Of a stretch of 64,000 nucleotides of DNA, positions 32,985-43,231 are shown piece after piece; position 1 is the first letter of the stretch; each line of letters begins with the position of its first letter. The position numbers and the translations under genes were made by a program. This DNA comes from Saccharomonospora amisosensis. GTDB taxonomy: Bacteria; Actinomycetota; Actinomycetes; Mycobacteriales; Pseudonocardiaceae. The DNA lies in contig NZ_JAAOYM010000001.1 in assembly GCF_011761185.1 (NCBI RefSeq), positions 3,410,001 to 3,474,000 of the forward strand, read 5' to 3'. The notes beneath the pieces are model-generated. The model had not been told where the DNA came from, ran no database searches, and was given only the letters and a program-made list of their open reading frames with translations.

Positions 32985-34883
32985 ATGCCGACTTTGGCGC
33001 GTAGGGCGGTACTGTTTGTCGTCGCCCTTTCGCTGTGTGTTGGCGTCGGTGTAGTTACCGCGCGGCCGAGTCTGAGTGATGATGAGTTGCAGGATCTGGC
33101 GAGTGGGTTCGGCTTCGAGCAGATCGCTCTCAACTCAGCGCCACCTAATGCCAGGTCCGAGCGCCAGGTACAACCTTCGCTCGAACGAATTCAGGGTTGG
33201 ATCTCGGCGGTCGGAGCCGCAGTTTCCCTGACCGATCTGCGCGGTCTCGGCCGCTCCGCGGATGCCTGCCTTGTCGACCCACGCGATGACTCCGTCACCG
33301 TTTTGCCGGTGCCCACCGGCGGTGGCCCAGCCTATCCACAGTTCGCTTTGGACCCCGCGCCGCTGCCCTACGACCACACGATGGCCCCGATGGGTTGCGT
33401 GCCCGCCGACCTCAACGAAGACGGCAGTCAGGACCTGCTCGTCTACTACTGGGGACGATCTCCAGTCCTTTTTGTGAACCACGCCGCACCTGGACACAAT
33501 CCGGCCGCGAGCGACTTCCGCCCGGTTGAGCTGGTGTCGCCGATGCAGGTGTGGAACTCCAGCGTGCTCAACGTGGGCGATGTCGACGGGGATGGGCATG
33601 TGGACATCCTGGTCGGAAACTACTTCCCGGATGGCGCCATGGTGCTCGATCCGAATGCCACCGAAGACAGCCGGATGTTCATGCAGGACTCGATGGGCAA
33701 CGCCCGCAATGCCGGCGTGAACAGGCTGCTGCTGACCCGCCCCAGCGGTCAACGGTACGGAGCGCCGGTCGTTACGGACGCGAGCAACGCGCTTCCCGAC
33801 CACTCGGCACGTTCCTGGACACTGGCCATCGGCTTACAAGACCTTACCGGCAACGGCGTTCCTGACATGTACCTCGCCAACGACTTCGGGCCCGATCAGC
33901 TCCTGGTGAACGAATCCACGCCCGGCCGTGTCCGGCTGACCGAGGCAAGGGGATCCCGTGACCTGCTCACCCCACGCTCGGAAGTGTTGGGACACGATTC
34001 CTTCAAGGGAATGGGCGTGACGTTCACCTACCCGTCCGGTGAGGGCTTGCCGATGATGGCGGTCAGCAACATCACCACGCCGTATGCCTTGCACGAATCC
34101 AATCTCGCTTTCCTTCCGACAGGGCATGGCGAGGACCTTTTCGCCGGGAAGGCACCTTACGACGAGCAGAGTGAAGAACTCGGCATGGCGAGGACCGGCT
34201 GGGCCTGGGACATCAAGGCGGGCGACTTCGACAACTCCGGCACCGACGAGTTGGTGCAGACGACCGGTTTTCTCAAGGGCGACACCAGTCGCTGGGCCGA
34301 GCTGCAGGAACTCGCGATGGGTAACGACGAACTGCTGCGGTATCAGCAGTCGTGGCCGGTGTTCCGTGCCGGTGACGACCTTTCCGGTCACCAGCACAAC
34401 CCCTTCTTCACGCGCACTCCGGAAGGCAAGTACGCGGATATCGCCGAGCAACTCGGCATCGCCGATCCGTACGTCTCCCGCGGCCTCGCGTTCGGCGACG
34501 TGGATGGCGACGGCAAGCTCGACGCGCTGGTCGCCAACCAGTGGGAGGACTCGGTGTTGCTGCGCAACACCTCACCTAGCCCGAACCGTTCGGCAGACCT
34601 CAAACTGGTACGGCCCGGTGCCGGAGGTGGCGAAGTGACCGCGATCGGCGCGCAGGTCGAACTGCGCAGCGGAAACCTCAAGCAGAAGACCCAACTGTTC
34701 CCCGCCAACGGGCACGCAGGTGTGTCGGCGGGCGAAGTGCATCTCGCACTGCCGGACGGTACGCCGGGCAGGGCGACGATCACCTGGCGAGACGGCACCG
34801 CCATGCACCGTGCCGACATTGTGGTGACTCCCGGCCACCACACCGTTGCGCTCAATCCCAACGGAACGGCGGTACTGCGATGA
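32985..34883 (+). CDS. unbV: UnbV enediyne core protein (FG-GAP/CRTAC1-type)
   Basis: Protein of 632 aa with a hydrophobic N-terminal signal-like segment (LFVVALSLCVGVGVV) and at least five FG-GAP-type Ca2+-binding loops (DLNEDGSQD, DVDGDGHVD, DLTGNGVPD, DFDNSGTDE, DVDGDGKLD). The C-terminal ASPIC/UnbV domain follows (GAQVELRSGNLKQKTQL). UnbV is one of the five conserved enediyne PKS-associated proteins. Its sequence implies an extracytoplasmic beta-propeller. Order unbL-unbV-unbU-pksE is canonical. Confidence 0.92.
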   Translation: MPTLARRAVLFVVALSLCVGVGVVTARPSLSDDELQDLASGFGFEQIALNSAPPNARSERQVQPSLERIQGWISAVGAAVSLTDLRGLGRSADACLVDPRDDSVTVLPVPTGGGPAYPQFALDPAPLPYDHTMAPMGCVPADLNEDGSQDLLVYYWGRSPVLFVNHAAPGHNPAASDFRPVELVSPMQVWNSSVLNVGDVDGDGHVDILVGNYFPDGAMVLDPNATEDSRMFMQDSMGNARNAGVNRLLLTRPSGQRYGAPVVTDASNALPDHSARSWTLAIGLQDLTGNGVPDMYLANDFGPDQLLVNESTPGRVRLTEARGSRDLLTPRSEVLGHDSFKGMGVTFTYPSGEGLPMMAVSNITTPYALHESNLAFLPTGHGEDLFAGKAPYDEQSEELGMARTGWAWDIKAGDFDNSGTDELVQTTGFLKGDTSRWAELQELAMGNDELLRYQQSWPVFRAGDDLSGHQHNPFFTRTPEGKYADIAEQLGIADPYVSRGLAFGDVDGDGKLDALVANQWEDSVLLRNTSPSPNRSADLKLVRPGAGGGEVTAIGAQVELRSGNLKQKTQLFPANGHAGVSAGEVHLALPDGTPGRATITWRDGTAMHRADIVVTPGHHTVALNPNGTAVLR

Positions 34884-35887
34884 CGACGACCGAATCAACA
34901 CGTGAGGATGGCACCGCGACTGAAGCGGTCGTGACCGTTCCACAGCAACGAAAGGAACCATCCGGCAAGCCGCCGGTGGACAAGCGAATCAAGGCGCTGC
35001 GGCGGTTCGCCCTCTCTATCACCGCTTTCAACCTGGTCGGCCACCTCGTGCTCGGCTTTGAGCAGTCGCCGATCACGCCGTTGCTCGCGCTCGTCGTCAG
35101 CTACGCGACAGCGACCCTGTTCGAGTGGTTGGACTGCTGGGCCCAGCACCGCAAGCCCGAGTATCTCGGCGGGGCCGGAGCACTGGTGAACTTTCTGTTG
35201 CCGCCGCATATCACCGCGCTGGCGTGCGCGATGCTGCTGTACGGCAACGCCTCGGTGTGGCCGTACGTGCTGGCGGTGGTGGTCGCCAACGCGAGCAAGT
35301 ACCTGATACGGCTCCGGGTCAAAGACAAGCTCCGTCACGTGCTGAACCCGTCGAACACCGGCATCGTGGTAGTGCTGCTGCTGTTCCCGTGGGTCGGGAT
35401 CGCGCCGCCGTATCATTTCACGAACAACGTCGGTGGCGCGATTGACTGGCTGATCCCCTTCGCCATCCTGATGCTCGGCACGATGCTCAACGCAAAGCTG
35501 ACCGGTAAGATGCCGCTGATCGTCGGCTGGGTGGGTGGTTTCATCGCACAGGCCGTGCTGCGTTGGCTGATCTTCGACCACGCACTGGTCGGCGCGCTCC
35601 TTCCGGTCACCGGCGTCGCGTTTATCCTGTTCACCAACTACATGATCACCGACCCCGGCACGACTCCGGTGAAGTCCCGCAATCAGTTGGTCTTCGGCCT
35701 CACGACGGCCTTCGTGTACGGCACACTGGTGCTGAATGGTGTGGTGTTCGGGTTGTTCTTCGCCCTAGTGATCACCTGTGTGCTACGCGGCCTGGTCCTG
35801 CTCGCCGGCAAGCTACGGCCGGAATTCAAACCGGCCGAAGCTGCCACCCAGGCCCCCGCCCCAGCCAATGCCGGAGGGACACCATGA
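34880..35887 (+). CDS. unbU: UnbU membrane protein (E5-type)
   Basis: Integral membrane protein of 335 aa, about seven hydrophobic segments, related to RnfD/NqrB-like membrane subunits (the FTNYMITDPGTTPVKSRNQ segment resembles the RnfD flavinylation region). UnbU is a conserved component of enediyne clusters with unknown chemistry; the resemblance hints at a redox membrane role. The ATG overlaps the UnbV stop, and the PKS ATG overlaps its own stop. Confidence 0.9.
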   Translation: MTTTESTREDGTATEAVVTVPQQRKEPSGKPPVDKRIKALRRFALSITAFNLVGHLVLGFEQSPITPLLALVVSYATATLFEWLDCWAQHRKPEYLGGAGALVNFLLPPHITALACAMLLYGNASVWPYVLAVVVANASKYLIRLRVKDKLRHVLNPSNTGIVVVLLLFPWVGIAPPYHFTNNVGGAIDWLIPFAILMLGTMLNAKLTGKMPLIVGWVGGFIAQAVLRWLIFDHALVGALLPVTGVAFILFTNYMITDPGTTPVKSRNQLVFGLTTAFVYGTLVLNGVVFGLFFALVITCVLRGLVLLAGKLRPEFKPAEAATQAPAPANAGGTP

Positions 35888-38800
35888 GTGGGCACGCTAT
35901 CGCTATCGTAGGTATGGCGTGCCGGTACCCGGACGCGACCACGCCCATGGAGCTGTGGCAGAACATGCTCGCCCGCCGCCGGGCGTTTCGGCGGCTACCC
36001 GAGTCCCGGCTCCCCGCCGTATATCTGGGTACCCGGGACGAGCCCGATCTCGCATACGTCACGCGTGCGGGAGTGCTGCGGGACTGGGATTTCGACCGGC
36101 AACGCTTCGGCATTCCCGGGCCGCTGTACCGGGCGGCCGATCAGACGCATTGGCTCGCCTTGGAGACGGCTGCGGGCGCGCTCGAAGATGCCGGCTTTCC
36201 CGAAGGTAACGGCCTCGACCGCGACGCGGTGGGTGTGGTGCTCGGCAATTCGCTGGCCGGCGAGTTCAACCGCGCGGCCACGGTCCGGCTGCGGTGGCCG
36301 TTCATCGCCGATGCCGCCGCCACCGCGCTGACCGAGGCCAGCGCGCCCAGTGAACTGACCCGCGCCGTCCTACAGCGACTTGAGCAACTGATCAAGTCCC
36401 CTTTCCCTGAACCGGGGGACGAGATGCTGACCGGGACACTGGCGAACACCATCGCCGGCCGGATCTGCAACCAGTTCGACTTCCATGGCACTGGGTACAC
36501 AGTGGACGGTGCGTGCTCCTCGAGCCTGCTCGCGGTGATGACCGCGGCCAGGGCGCTTGCCGCGGGAGAACTCGACTTCGCACTTGCCGGTGGGGTGGAC
36601 ATGTCCATCGACCCGCTGGAACTGGTCGGGTTCTCGAGGCTGGGCGCGCTCGCGGACGGACAGATGCGGGTATACGACGAGAACCCGACCGGGTTCCTGC
36701 CCGGCGAGGGCTGCGGCGTTGTCGCGTTGATGCGCGCCGAGGAGGCCGAACGCCGCGGACTGCGCAGCTACGCCCGGATCCTCGGCTGGGCTTCCTCGTC
36801 CGACGGTACCGGTGGCCTCAGCCGCCCGGAACGGGCGGGCCAGGTGCTCGCCCTGTCGAGGGCCTACCGAGCGGCTGGCGTCCGCGCTGGCGACGTCGGG
36901 CTGATCGAGGGACACGGGACCGGTACCGCGGTCGGAGACCGGGTCGAACTGGAAGCACTGACCAGCGTTCGCGGCCAGGCCGGGCCCGCGGCGCTGAGCA
37001 CGATCAAAGCCAACATCGGGCACACCAAGGCCGCGGCTGGCGTCGCTGGGTTGATCAAAGCGGCGCTGGCCGTGTTCCACCGGGTGCTGCCACCGGTGAC
37101 CGGTTGCGAGCGACCACACCAGCTACTGCAAGGCAAGGACCCGTCACTGCGGCTGCTGGCGGAACCCGAGCCGTGGCGAGATCGGATCCCGCTCGCCGGC
37201 GTGTCGTCGATGGGCTTCGGTGGCATCAACGCACATCTCGTACTCGAGGGGGTCGCGCGCCGTCCCTCGGCCGCGCTGTCCGCGATGACCCGACGATGGT
37301 CCGCGCGGCCGCCCGGACCGGAGATCGTGTATCTCGATGCGGACGAGCCGCCGGTGCTTGCCGAGCGCCTCACTCGGCTGGCGGCGGCCGCGCGGTCGCT
37401 GAGCAAGGCCGAACTCGCCGATATCGCAGCCACCGCATGGCGAAACAGCGATGCAGGCCGCGTCCGTGCCGCCCTGGTCGCGGAAACCCCCGATCGGCTC
37501 GCGAACGCGGCAATGGCGGCCGCTGCGGCGGTCCAGGAGTGGTCGGGTGAGCCGCGCCACGACCAGCAGCGGGGCTATGCCGTCGGCTCCAACGTGGCGT
37601 TGCGCGTCGGGCTGCTCTTCCCCGGGCAGGCAGCCCCGGTGCGGATGACACTACCGAACTGGGCGGAATCACTCGCCGTGCCCGCCTTACCCGAGTCGGT
37701 AGCGGGGCGAGACGCCGACGCGGACACGGCGGTGGCCCAGCCCGCCATCGTGCGGCAGTCGCTTGCCGGGCTGGCCTGGCTGCGCGAACTCGGTGTCGAG
37801 CCGGTCGCCGCCACAGGGCACAGCCTCGGCGAGATCACCGCGTTGCACTGGGCCGGTGCGTACTCGGCGGGCGCCGCGCTCGAACTCGCCGGTGTGCGCG
37901 GGCGGATCATGGCCGAATACGGCATCGGTGGAACGACGATGGCGAGCCTGGCCGTCTCCGAGGCCGGGCTCGGCACGCTGCTCGAGGGCACCAAGGTGGT
38001 GGTGGCCGGGTACAACGCGCCGGACCACCTCGTGGTGTCGGGGCGTCGGCGAGAGATCGACGAGGTGCTGGCGCGGGCACGGCGCGCCGGGGTGGCCGCG
38101 AGCGAGCTACAGGTCTCACATGGCTTCCACAGCCCGGCGATGCGCCCGGTCAGTACGCCATTGCGTAAAGAGCTCGCCCGGCTCCCGATCGCCGCGGCCG
38201 AAGTACCGATCATCTCGACCATCACCGGCGGCGAATTGACGGCAACCGGCGATGAGCTGGCTGAGCTACTCGTCGGCCAGCTGACCCAGCCGGTCCTCTT
38301 CGCGCAGGCGGTCCGCGCGCTTGCCGAAGGCTGTGACCTGTTGTTGGAGGTCGGTCCCGGCACGATGCTGACCACCCTGGTGGAGGCCAACGCGCTGCGG
38401 GTGCCCGCGGTGAGCATGGACACTGGCGGAGACCCCTACCGGCACGCCTTCACCACTGCGCTGCTGGCCGCCTGCGCGGGCGCGGACCTGGAGCCGTGGT
38501 TCGCCGGCCGGGGCTTTCGCACCCTGCACTGGGACGCGACCCCGCGGTTCGTCGCCAACCCGTGCGAGAACCGCGCCGGCTGGGTCGAGGCCGCGGAACT
38601 CTCGATACCGCGGCAGGAGAAGGAGGAAGAACCCGTCGCGGCGGTGCGGGTGGATTCGGACGACCCGCTGACCGCGGTGACCGAGTACCTCGCGACAACC
38701 CTGGAACTACCCGAGAGTTCGATCACCCCAACCAGCTCACTGCTCGGCGACCTGCACCTGAACTCGCTGCAGGTCGTGCACCTGGTCAGCAGCGTAGCCA

Positions 38801-41382
38801 GCGCGATGGGGAGGAAGCCACCGGACACCGCGCTGCCGCTGACTGATGCCACGGTGGGGGGCATTGCCAGCGTACTGGCCGAGCTTCCCCGTGCGCAGGA
38901 GGAACCGGACTCGGTGGCGGGGGTAGCCCCGTGGGTGCGTCCGTTCGAGCAGTACTGGTCACCTTTCGTTCCGGGCGAGGCCACGCCGGTGCGGTGGACC
39001 GTATACGCACCGGAGGGACACTGGCTGCACGAACTGGACGGAACCGACCAGGACGCGGCAAGTGGAGTGGCGGTCGCGCTGTCCGCGCAGGACGGGGTCG
39101 GCGAGATCGCCGCGCTGCTCAACCGGGTCGCTGACACCGTTCCTGACCGGCTCCTTGTTGTCCACTCAGGACACCCAGCCGCGGCGGGTATCGCAAGGAG
39201 CGTGGCCGTCGAACTCGAGTCCTGCGAGGTCGTCGTGGTCGATGTGCCCGGGGAGCGGACCCGGCTGGATCCGGCGGTGCTGACCGACCGCCGGCACGGC
39301 CGCTACCTCGAACTGCGCTGCGGCGCTGACGGGACGATCGAGCGAACCGAGATGTCGGCGAGAAACCGCGGCACCGGGGCGGCGGCCGCGCTCGGCGCGG
39401 GTGATGTGTGCCTCGTGACCGGCGGCGTCCTCGGCATCACCGCGTACTCCGCGGTCGCGCTGGCCGAGCGCACCGGCTGCACGCTGGTGTTCGCCGGCCG
39501 CTCGCCGGTGGAGGACCCGAAGGTGGCGGACGCACTGCGGACTATCAGGGAGCGTGTCGACGCGCATTACGAGAGCTGCGACGTCGCCGACGCGGACGCG
39601 GTGGCCGGGCTACTGGCCTCGGCTGGCCGGTTCGGGCCCGTGCGAGGCCTGATCCATGGAGCGGGCCTGAACGAGCCGCGCCGGATGGGTGACATCACGG
39701 CCGAATCGCTCGACACCACGTTGCGGCCCAAGGTCACCGGGCTCAGGACGCTGCTCGACGCAGCGGGCGGCGAACTGCGGCTCGTGCTCGGGTTCGGGTC
39801 GATCATCGGGCGGCAGGGCCTTTCCGGGCAGGCCGAGTACTGCATCGCCAACGACTGGCTCCGCGTGGATCTGGAGCGATGGAGCGCCGCGCACCGACAT
39901 TGCCGGACCCACGTGCTGGAATGGTCGGTCTGGTCCGGCACCGGCATGGGCGTGCGTCTGGACGTGCTCGACTACCTGCGCCGGATCGGCATCGAGCCGA
40001 TCCGGCCCGAGGACGGGGTTCGGGCGCTGTTCGAGGTGCTCGACGATCCGGAAGCGCCGGTGGCAGTGCTGCTGACCTCCCGGTTCCCGGCCACGGCCAC
40101 GCTGCCGATGCGCGAGCCTGCGGGCCCACCCCCGCGGTTCGCGGAGCGCCAGCTCGTCCAGGTACCGGGTGTCGAGACAGTGCTGGAGGCCAAGCTCGCC
40201 CTGGGCTCCGACCTCTACCTGGACGATCACCGGGTGGATGGGACGGCGGTGCTGCCCGCGGTTGTCGGCATGGAAGCGATGGCGCAGGCGGCATCGCTGG
40301 TCGACGGCACGAGCCGCCCGCTGTCGCTGCGCGAGGTCAGGTTCCGTTCACCGGTGACCGTGGACGACCGGCACGGCAGGGCGATCCAGCTCGCCGCGCT
40401 CAGCGGCGCGGACGGGGTGGACGTCGTGCTGCGCGACGACACCGATCGGTTCGCAGGCGACCGGTTCACCGGGAAGGTGGCGGCCGAGCTGGCGCCGCCG
40501 GAGCCGAGGGACTCGGCCGAGCCGCTGACCGGGACCAGCCCGTGGTATGGCACGGTGTTCTTCCATCGTGGACGGTTTCGGCGGGTGGCGGGATACGAGC
40601 GCCTTTCCGCGTTCACGGTGGAGGCTTGGCTGAACGCCGTTGAAGATGCTCCGTGGTTCTCCCAGTTCCTCAGCGGGCAGCTGCTGCTCGGCGATCCCGC
40701 GGCGCACGATGCCGCTCTGCATGCGTTGCTCGCGTGTGTGCCGCACCGGCAGGCATTGCCGATCGGGGTCGACCGGTTCACCATATGGCAGGAACCGGCC
40801 GGGCCGTTACGGGTCATCGGCACGGAGACGGGGCATACCGCTGACGAGTACCGCTTCGATGTCGAGCTGCTGCGCCCGGACGGGGACGCGGTAGCGCACT
40901 GGCACGGGCTCGAGTTACGGGCGGTCGGACCACGAGCCTGGCCGGACGGGCTGCCGACCAGGCTGGTCGGACCATGGCTGTCCAGAAGGTTGATCGAATG
41001 CGGCATCGACGACCGCCTCGAACTGAGCACCATGCCCGGCCCGGACTCCCCCATCCGGCTGGACACTGACGGGCCGAGCTGGGCCGTGCTGCCCGCGGAC
41101 GACGATACCGAACTCGACCCCGTGGACCGGAAAGTCGCCGACCTGCTCGGCGACAAGACCGGCGAGGACGTCACGTTGACCAACGCGCGGGTCCGGTGCG
41201 GCTTGGCCGCGCTGCACGGGCTCGGCCAGCACGACGGCGCGCCGATGCGGATAGACCAGATCACCGAGGACGGCATCGTGGTCGCGCGATGCGGCAGGGC
41301 ACGGGTCCTCACCGCGAGAATCCGGCCGCTCGAGTCCGGAGTGCTCGGGGCCATCGCACTGGCCGACTGGAAGGCGTCATGA
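35884..41382 (+). CDS. pksE: Iterative enediyne polyketide synthase (PKSE)
   Basis: Iterative type I enediyne PKS of 1832 aa, starting at ATG 35884 (ATGA overlap with unbU). Domain order and residues: KS with active Cys211 (DGACSSSLL), His344 (HGTGT) and His380 (NIGHTK); AT with GHSLG (Ser647); ACP with Ser961 in LLGDLHLNSLQVVHL; KR about 1175-1390 (CLVTGGVLGI); DH (hot-dog) about 1400-1640; and a C-terminal PPTase-like domain about 1700-1832. This is the KS-AT-ACP-KR-DH-TD architecture of enediyne PKSs, which make a linear polyene. A frame extending upstream is antisense to unbU and was rejected. All key residues are present, so it should be functional. Confidence 0.96.
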   Translation: MSGHAIAIVGMACRYPDATTPMELWQNMLARRRAFRRLPESRLPAVYLGTRDEPDLAYVTRAGVLRDWDFDRQRFGIPGPLYRAADQTHWLALETAAGALEDAGFPEGNGLDRDAVGVVLGNSLAGEFNRAATVRLRWPFIADAAATALTEASAPSELTRAVLQRLEQLIKSPFPEPGDEMLTGTLANTIAGRICNQFDFHGTGYTVDGACSSSLLAVMTAARALAAGELDFALAGGVDMSIDPLELVGFSRLGALADGQMRVYDENPTGFLPGEGCGVVALMRAEEAERRGLRSYARILGWASSSDGTGGLSRPERAGQVLALSRAYRAAGVRAGDVGLIEGHGTGTAVGDRVELEALTSVRGQAGPAALSTIKANIGHTKAAAGVAGLIKAALAVFHRVLPPVTGCERPHQLLQGKDPSLRLLAEPEPWRDRIPLAGVSSMGFGGINAHLVLEGVARRPSAALSAMTRRWSARPPGPEIVYLDADEPPVLAERLTRLAAAARSLSKAELADIAATAWRNSDAGRVRAALVAETPDRLANAAMAAAAAVQEWSGEPRHDQQRGYAVGSNVALRVGLLFPGQAAPVRMTLPNWAESLAVPALPESVAGRDADADTAVAQPAIVRQSLAGLAWLRELGVEPVAATGHSLGEITALHWAGAYSAGAALELAGVRGRIMAEYGIGGTTMASLAVSEAGLGTLLEGTKVVVAGYNAPDHLVVSGRRREIDEVLARARRAGVAASELQVSHGFHSPAMRPVSTPLRKELARLPIAAAEVPIISTITGGELTATGDELAELLVGQLTQPVLFAQAVRALAEGCDLLLEVGPGTMLTTLVEANALRVPAVSMDTGGDPYRHAFTTALLAACAGADLEPWFAGRGFRTLHWDATPRFVANPCENRAGWVEAAELSIPRQEKEEEPVAAVRVDSDDPLTAVTEYLATTLELPESSITPTSSLLGDLHLNSLQVVHLVSSVASAMGRKPPDTALPLTDATVGGIASVLAELPRAQEEPDSVAGVAPWVRPFEQYWSPFVPGEATPVRWTVYAPEGHWLHELDGTDQDAASGVAVALSAQDGVGEIAALLNRVADTVPDRLLVVHSGHPAAAGIARSVAVELESCEVVVVDVPGERTRLDPAVLTDRRHGRYLELRCGADGTIERTEMSARNRGTGAAAALGAGDVCLVTGGVLGITAYSAVALAERTGCTLVFAGRSPVEDPKVADALRTIRERVDAHYESCDVADADAVAGLLASAGRFGPVRGLIHGAGLNEPRRMGDITAESLDTTLRPKVTGLRTLLDAAGGELRLVLGFGSIIGRQGLSGQAEYCIANDWLRVDLERWSAAHRHCRTHVLEWSVWSGTGMGVRLDVLDYLRRIGIEPIRPEDGVRALFEVLDDPEAPVAVLLTSRFPATATLPMREPAGPPPRFAERQLVQVPGVETVLEAKLALGSDLYLDDHRVDGTAVLPAVVGMEAMAQAASLVDGTSRPLSLREVRFRSPVTVDDRHGRAIQLAALSGADGVDVVLRDDTDRFAGDRFTGKVAAELAPPEPRDSAEPLTGTSPWYGTVFFHRGRFRRVAGYERLSAFTVEAWLNAVEDAPWFSQFLSGQLLLGDPAAHDAALHALLACVPHRQALPIGVDRFTIWQEPAGPLRVIGTETGHTADEYRFDVELLRPDGDAVAHWHGLELRAVGPRAWPDGLPTRLVGPWLSRRLIECGIDDRLELSTMPGPDSPIRLDTDGPSWAVLPADDDTELDPVDRKVADLLGDKTGEDVTLTNARVRCGLAALHGLGQHDGAPMRIDQITEDGIVVARCGRARVLTARIRPLESGVLGAIALADWKAS

Positions 41383-41795
41383 TGGCGCGCTCCTACCGGC
41401 ACCGGCACGTGGTGACGCTGGACGAAACCAACCTCGTCGGCAACGTGTACTTCGCGCACTACCTGCACTGGCAGGGGCACTGCCGGGAGATGTTCCTCGC
41501 CGAACACGCTCCCGGCGTGCTCCGTGCCTTACAGGATGGCGAACTCGCGATGGTGACGGTGTCCTGCGCGATGGACTACTACGCCGAATGTTTCGCCTTC
41601 GACAAGATCGACATCGCAATGACGTTACACGCCGCATCGGGCAACCGGATCGTGATGGACTTCGATTTCCGCCGCGGGTCCTCGCTCACCGCGCGCGGTA
41701 CCCAGACGGTCGCGTGCATGCGGCGAAGCAACGGCGTCGTGCAGCCCACGGAAATTCCCGCCGATCTGGCCAATGCATTGGCGGTATTCCAGTGA
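41379..41795 (+). CDS. pksE10: Enediyne hot-dog thioesterase (E10)
   Basis: Thioesterase of 138 aa with the hot-dog motif DETNLVGNVYFAHYLHWQGHCREMFL, closely matching enediyne E10 proteins that hydrolyse the polyene from the PKS. The second conserved piece is MDYYAECFAFDKIDI. Start at ATG 41379 in an ATGA overlap with pksE. It ends in a one-base overlap with the MFS gene. Confidence 0.93.
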   Translation: MMARSYRHRHVVTLDETNLVGNVYFAHYLHWQGHCREMFLAEHAPGVLRALQDGELAMVTVSCAMDYYAECFAFDKIDIAMTLHAASGNRIVMDFDFRRGSSLTARGTQTVACMRRSNGVVQPTEIPADLANALAVFQ

Positions 41796-43231
41796 TGGCG
41801 GCTCGCACGAACCTACTGCTGCTCGCTGGGGCCGCGCTCGTCCTCTTCGCGTCGGTGCTCGGGTTCGTCAGTGCGTTCACCATGGACGATATGCCGGGCA
41901 TGTCGATGCCGGGCCAGGCGTCCGGTGCGAGCAGACCGCTGTCCGGGATGCCGCTCAGTCACATGCCGGAAATGTGGGTGGCGGCCGCCGGGCTGGTGCT
42001 GACCATCGCGGTGGTGTTGCGTGCTCGCGTGCCGCGCGAGCACGCGGCGAGCCTGCCAGGCGGGCGAAAACGGATCACCGTCGCGGTGATCGGCACGGCG
42101 GCACTCACCATTGACATCAGCAAGACCTCCACGCTGGGCTTCGTGATTCCCGGTATGCGTGATGAATACGGGCTGGAGGCTGGCAGCGCGTCGTTGCTCG
42201 CGGTCGCCGGGCTTGCAGGCACGGCAACCGGTGCGTTCCTGTTCGGCGTGCTCGCCGACCGGCTGGGTCGCCGCGCGGCCTACCTCATCACCACGCTGGG
42301 CTTCACCGTGACCAGCATGTGCGGATCAATGCCGAACTTCGCCGGAAACCTGGTGATGTGCGGATTGATGGGGGTGGCCGTCGGCGGAATGGCACCACTG
42401 CTGATCACGCTGCTGACCGAGTCGATGGGCGGCCGGACCCGCAGCTCCGTCGTGGTCGCCCTGTCCGTGGTTGCCACCGCCGTCGGGTACCTGGTCGCGG
42501 CCGGCTCGGCGTTGTGGCTGGAGCCCGTATTCGGCTGGCGCGTGCTGTGGCTTATCGGCGTACCCACCGGGATCGTCCTTGTCGCGTTGACACCGTTGGT
42601 CCCCGACTGGATCGCGCCGGCAGCGCGGGCCGAACGACCGCGGCCCGAGCATGCCAGGGTGCTGACCGGCGGGTTGCAGCGGATGTACGCCGTGGTGATC
42701 GGCGTGCTGACTTTCGGCCTCACCACCTGGGTGCCGACGCTGGCGCGTTCGGGTGGTCTCGACGTGGGTGCCGCGAACCTGTTGCTGACCCTGGCGGCGG
42801 TGGCCATGGTGCCGTGCGCGGCACTCATCATGCTGCTTCATCACCGATTCGGACCGGTACTACTGACCGTGGGGCTGGCCACGGTGACCGCGGTGCTGCT
42901 ACTGATCCTCAGTGGCACCGGGGCGGTGTCCGCGATCAGCTGGGTCTGTGCCGCGGCACTGGTCTCCGCGCTGTTCTCGGTGAACACCATGGCCGCCCTC
43001 TTTCTTCCGGTCGCCGCGGCTCTCGCGGACGGCCACGGGCGTGGGCGCACGACAGGGACGATCTCGCTGTACAACCGGCTCGGCGGGCTGTGCGGGCCAC
43101 TGCTGCTTGCTGCGCTGGTCTCATCGGTATCGGAGGTGCTGATCGCGGTGGCGGCGCTCGCGTTGTTCTGCGCCGGTGCCGCCTGGGTTATCAGCCATCG
43201 TCGCCGCGCGGTACTGGCCGAAGGAAGTTGA
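41795..43231 (+). CDS. MFS exporter
   Basis: Major facilitator of 478 aa. A first N-terminal membrane segment is followed by a Met-rich periplasmic-like loop (DDMPGMSMPGQ) and then the twelve-helix body with the loop 2-3 motif GVLADRLGRRAAY. An extra amino-terminal domain (residues 1-90) is unusual. It is translationally coupled to the thioesterase (TGATG) and probably exports the enediyne or an intermediate. The substrate is inferred from context. Confidence 0.85.
   Translation: MAARTNLLLLAGAALVLFASVLGFVSAFTMDDMPGMSMPGQASGASRPLSGMPLSHMPEMWVAAAGLVLTIAVVLRARVPREHAASLPGGRKRITVAVIGTAALTIDISKTSTLGFVIPGMRDEYGLEAGSASLLAVAGLAGTATGAFLFGVLADRLGRRAAYLITTLGFTVTSMCGSMPNFAGNLVMCGLMGVAVGGMAPLLITLLTESMGGRTRSSVVVALSVVATAVGYLVAAGSALWLEPVFGWRVLWLIGVPTGIVLVALTPLVPDWIAPAARAERPRPEHARVLTGGLQRMYAVVIGVLTFGLTTWVPTLARSGGLDVGAANLLLTLAAVAMVPCAALIMLLHHRFGPVLLTVGLATVTAVLLLILSGTGAVSAISWVCAAALVSALFSVNTMAALFLPVAAALADGHGRGRTTGTISLYNRLGGLCGPLLLAALVSSVSEVLIAVAALALFCAGAAWVISHRRRAVLAEGS

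Noticed and set aside
35563-35883. N-terminal extension of pksE into unbU
   Set aside because: unbU is well supported there; ATG at 35884 overlapping its stop matches the known PKS N-terminus (HAIAIVGMACRYP).
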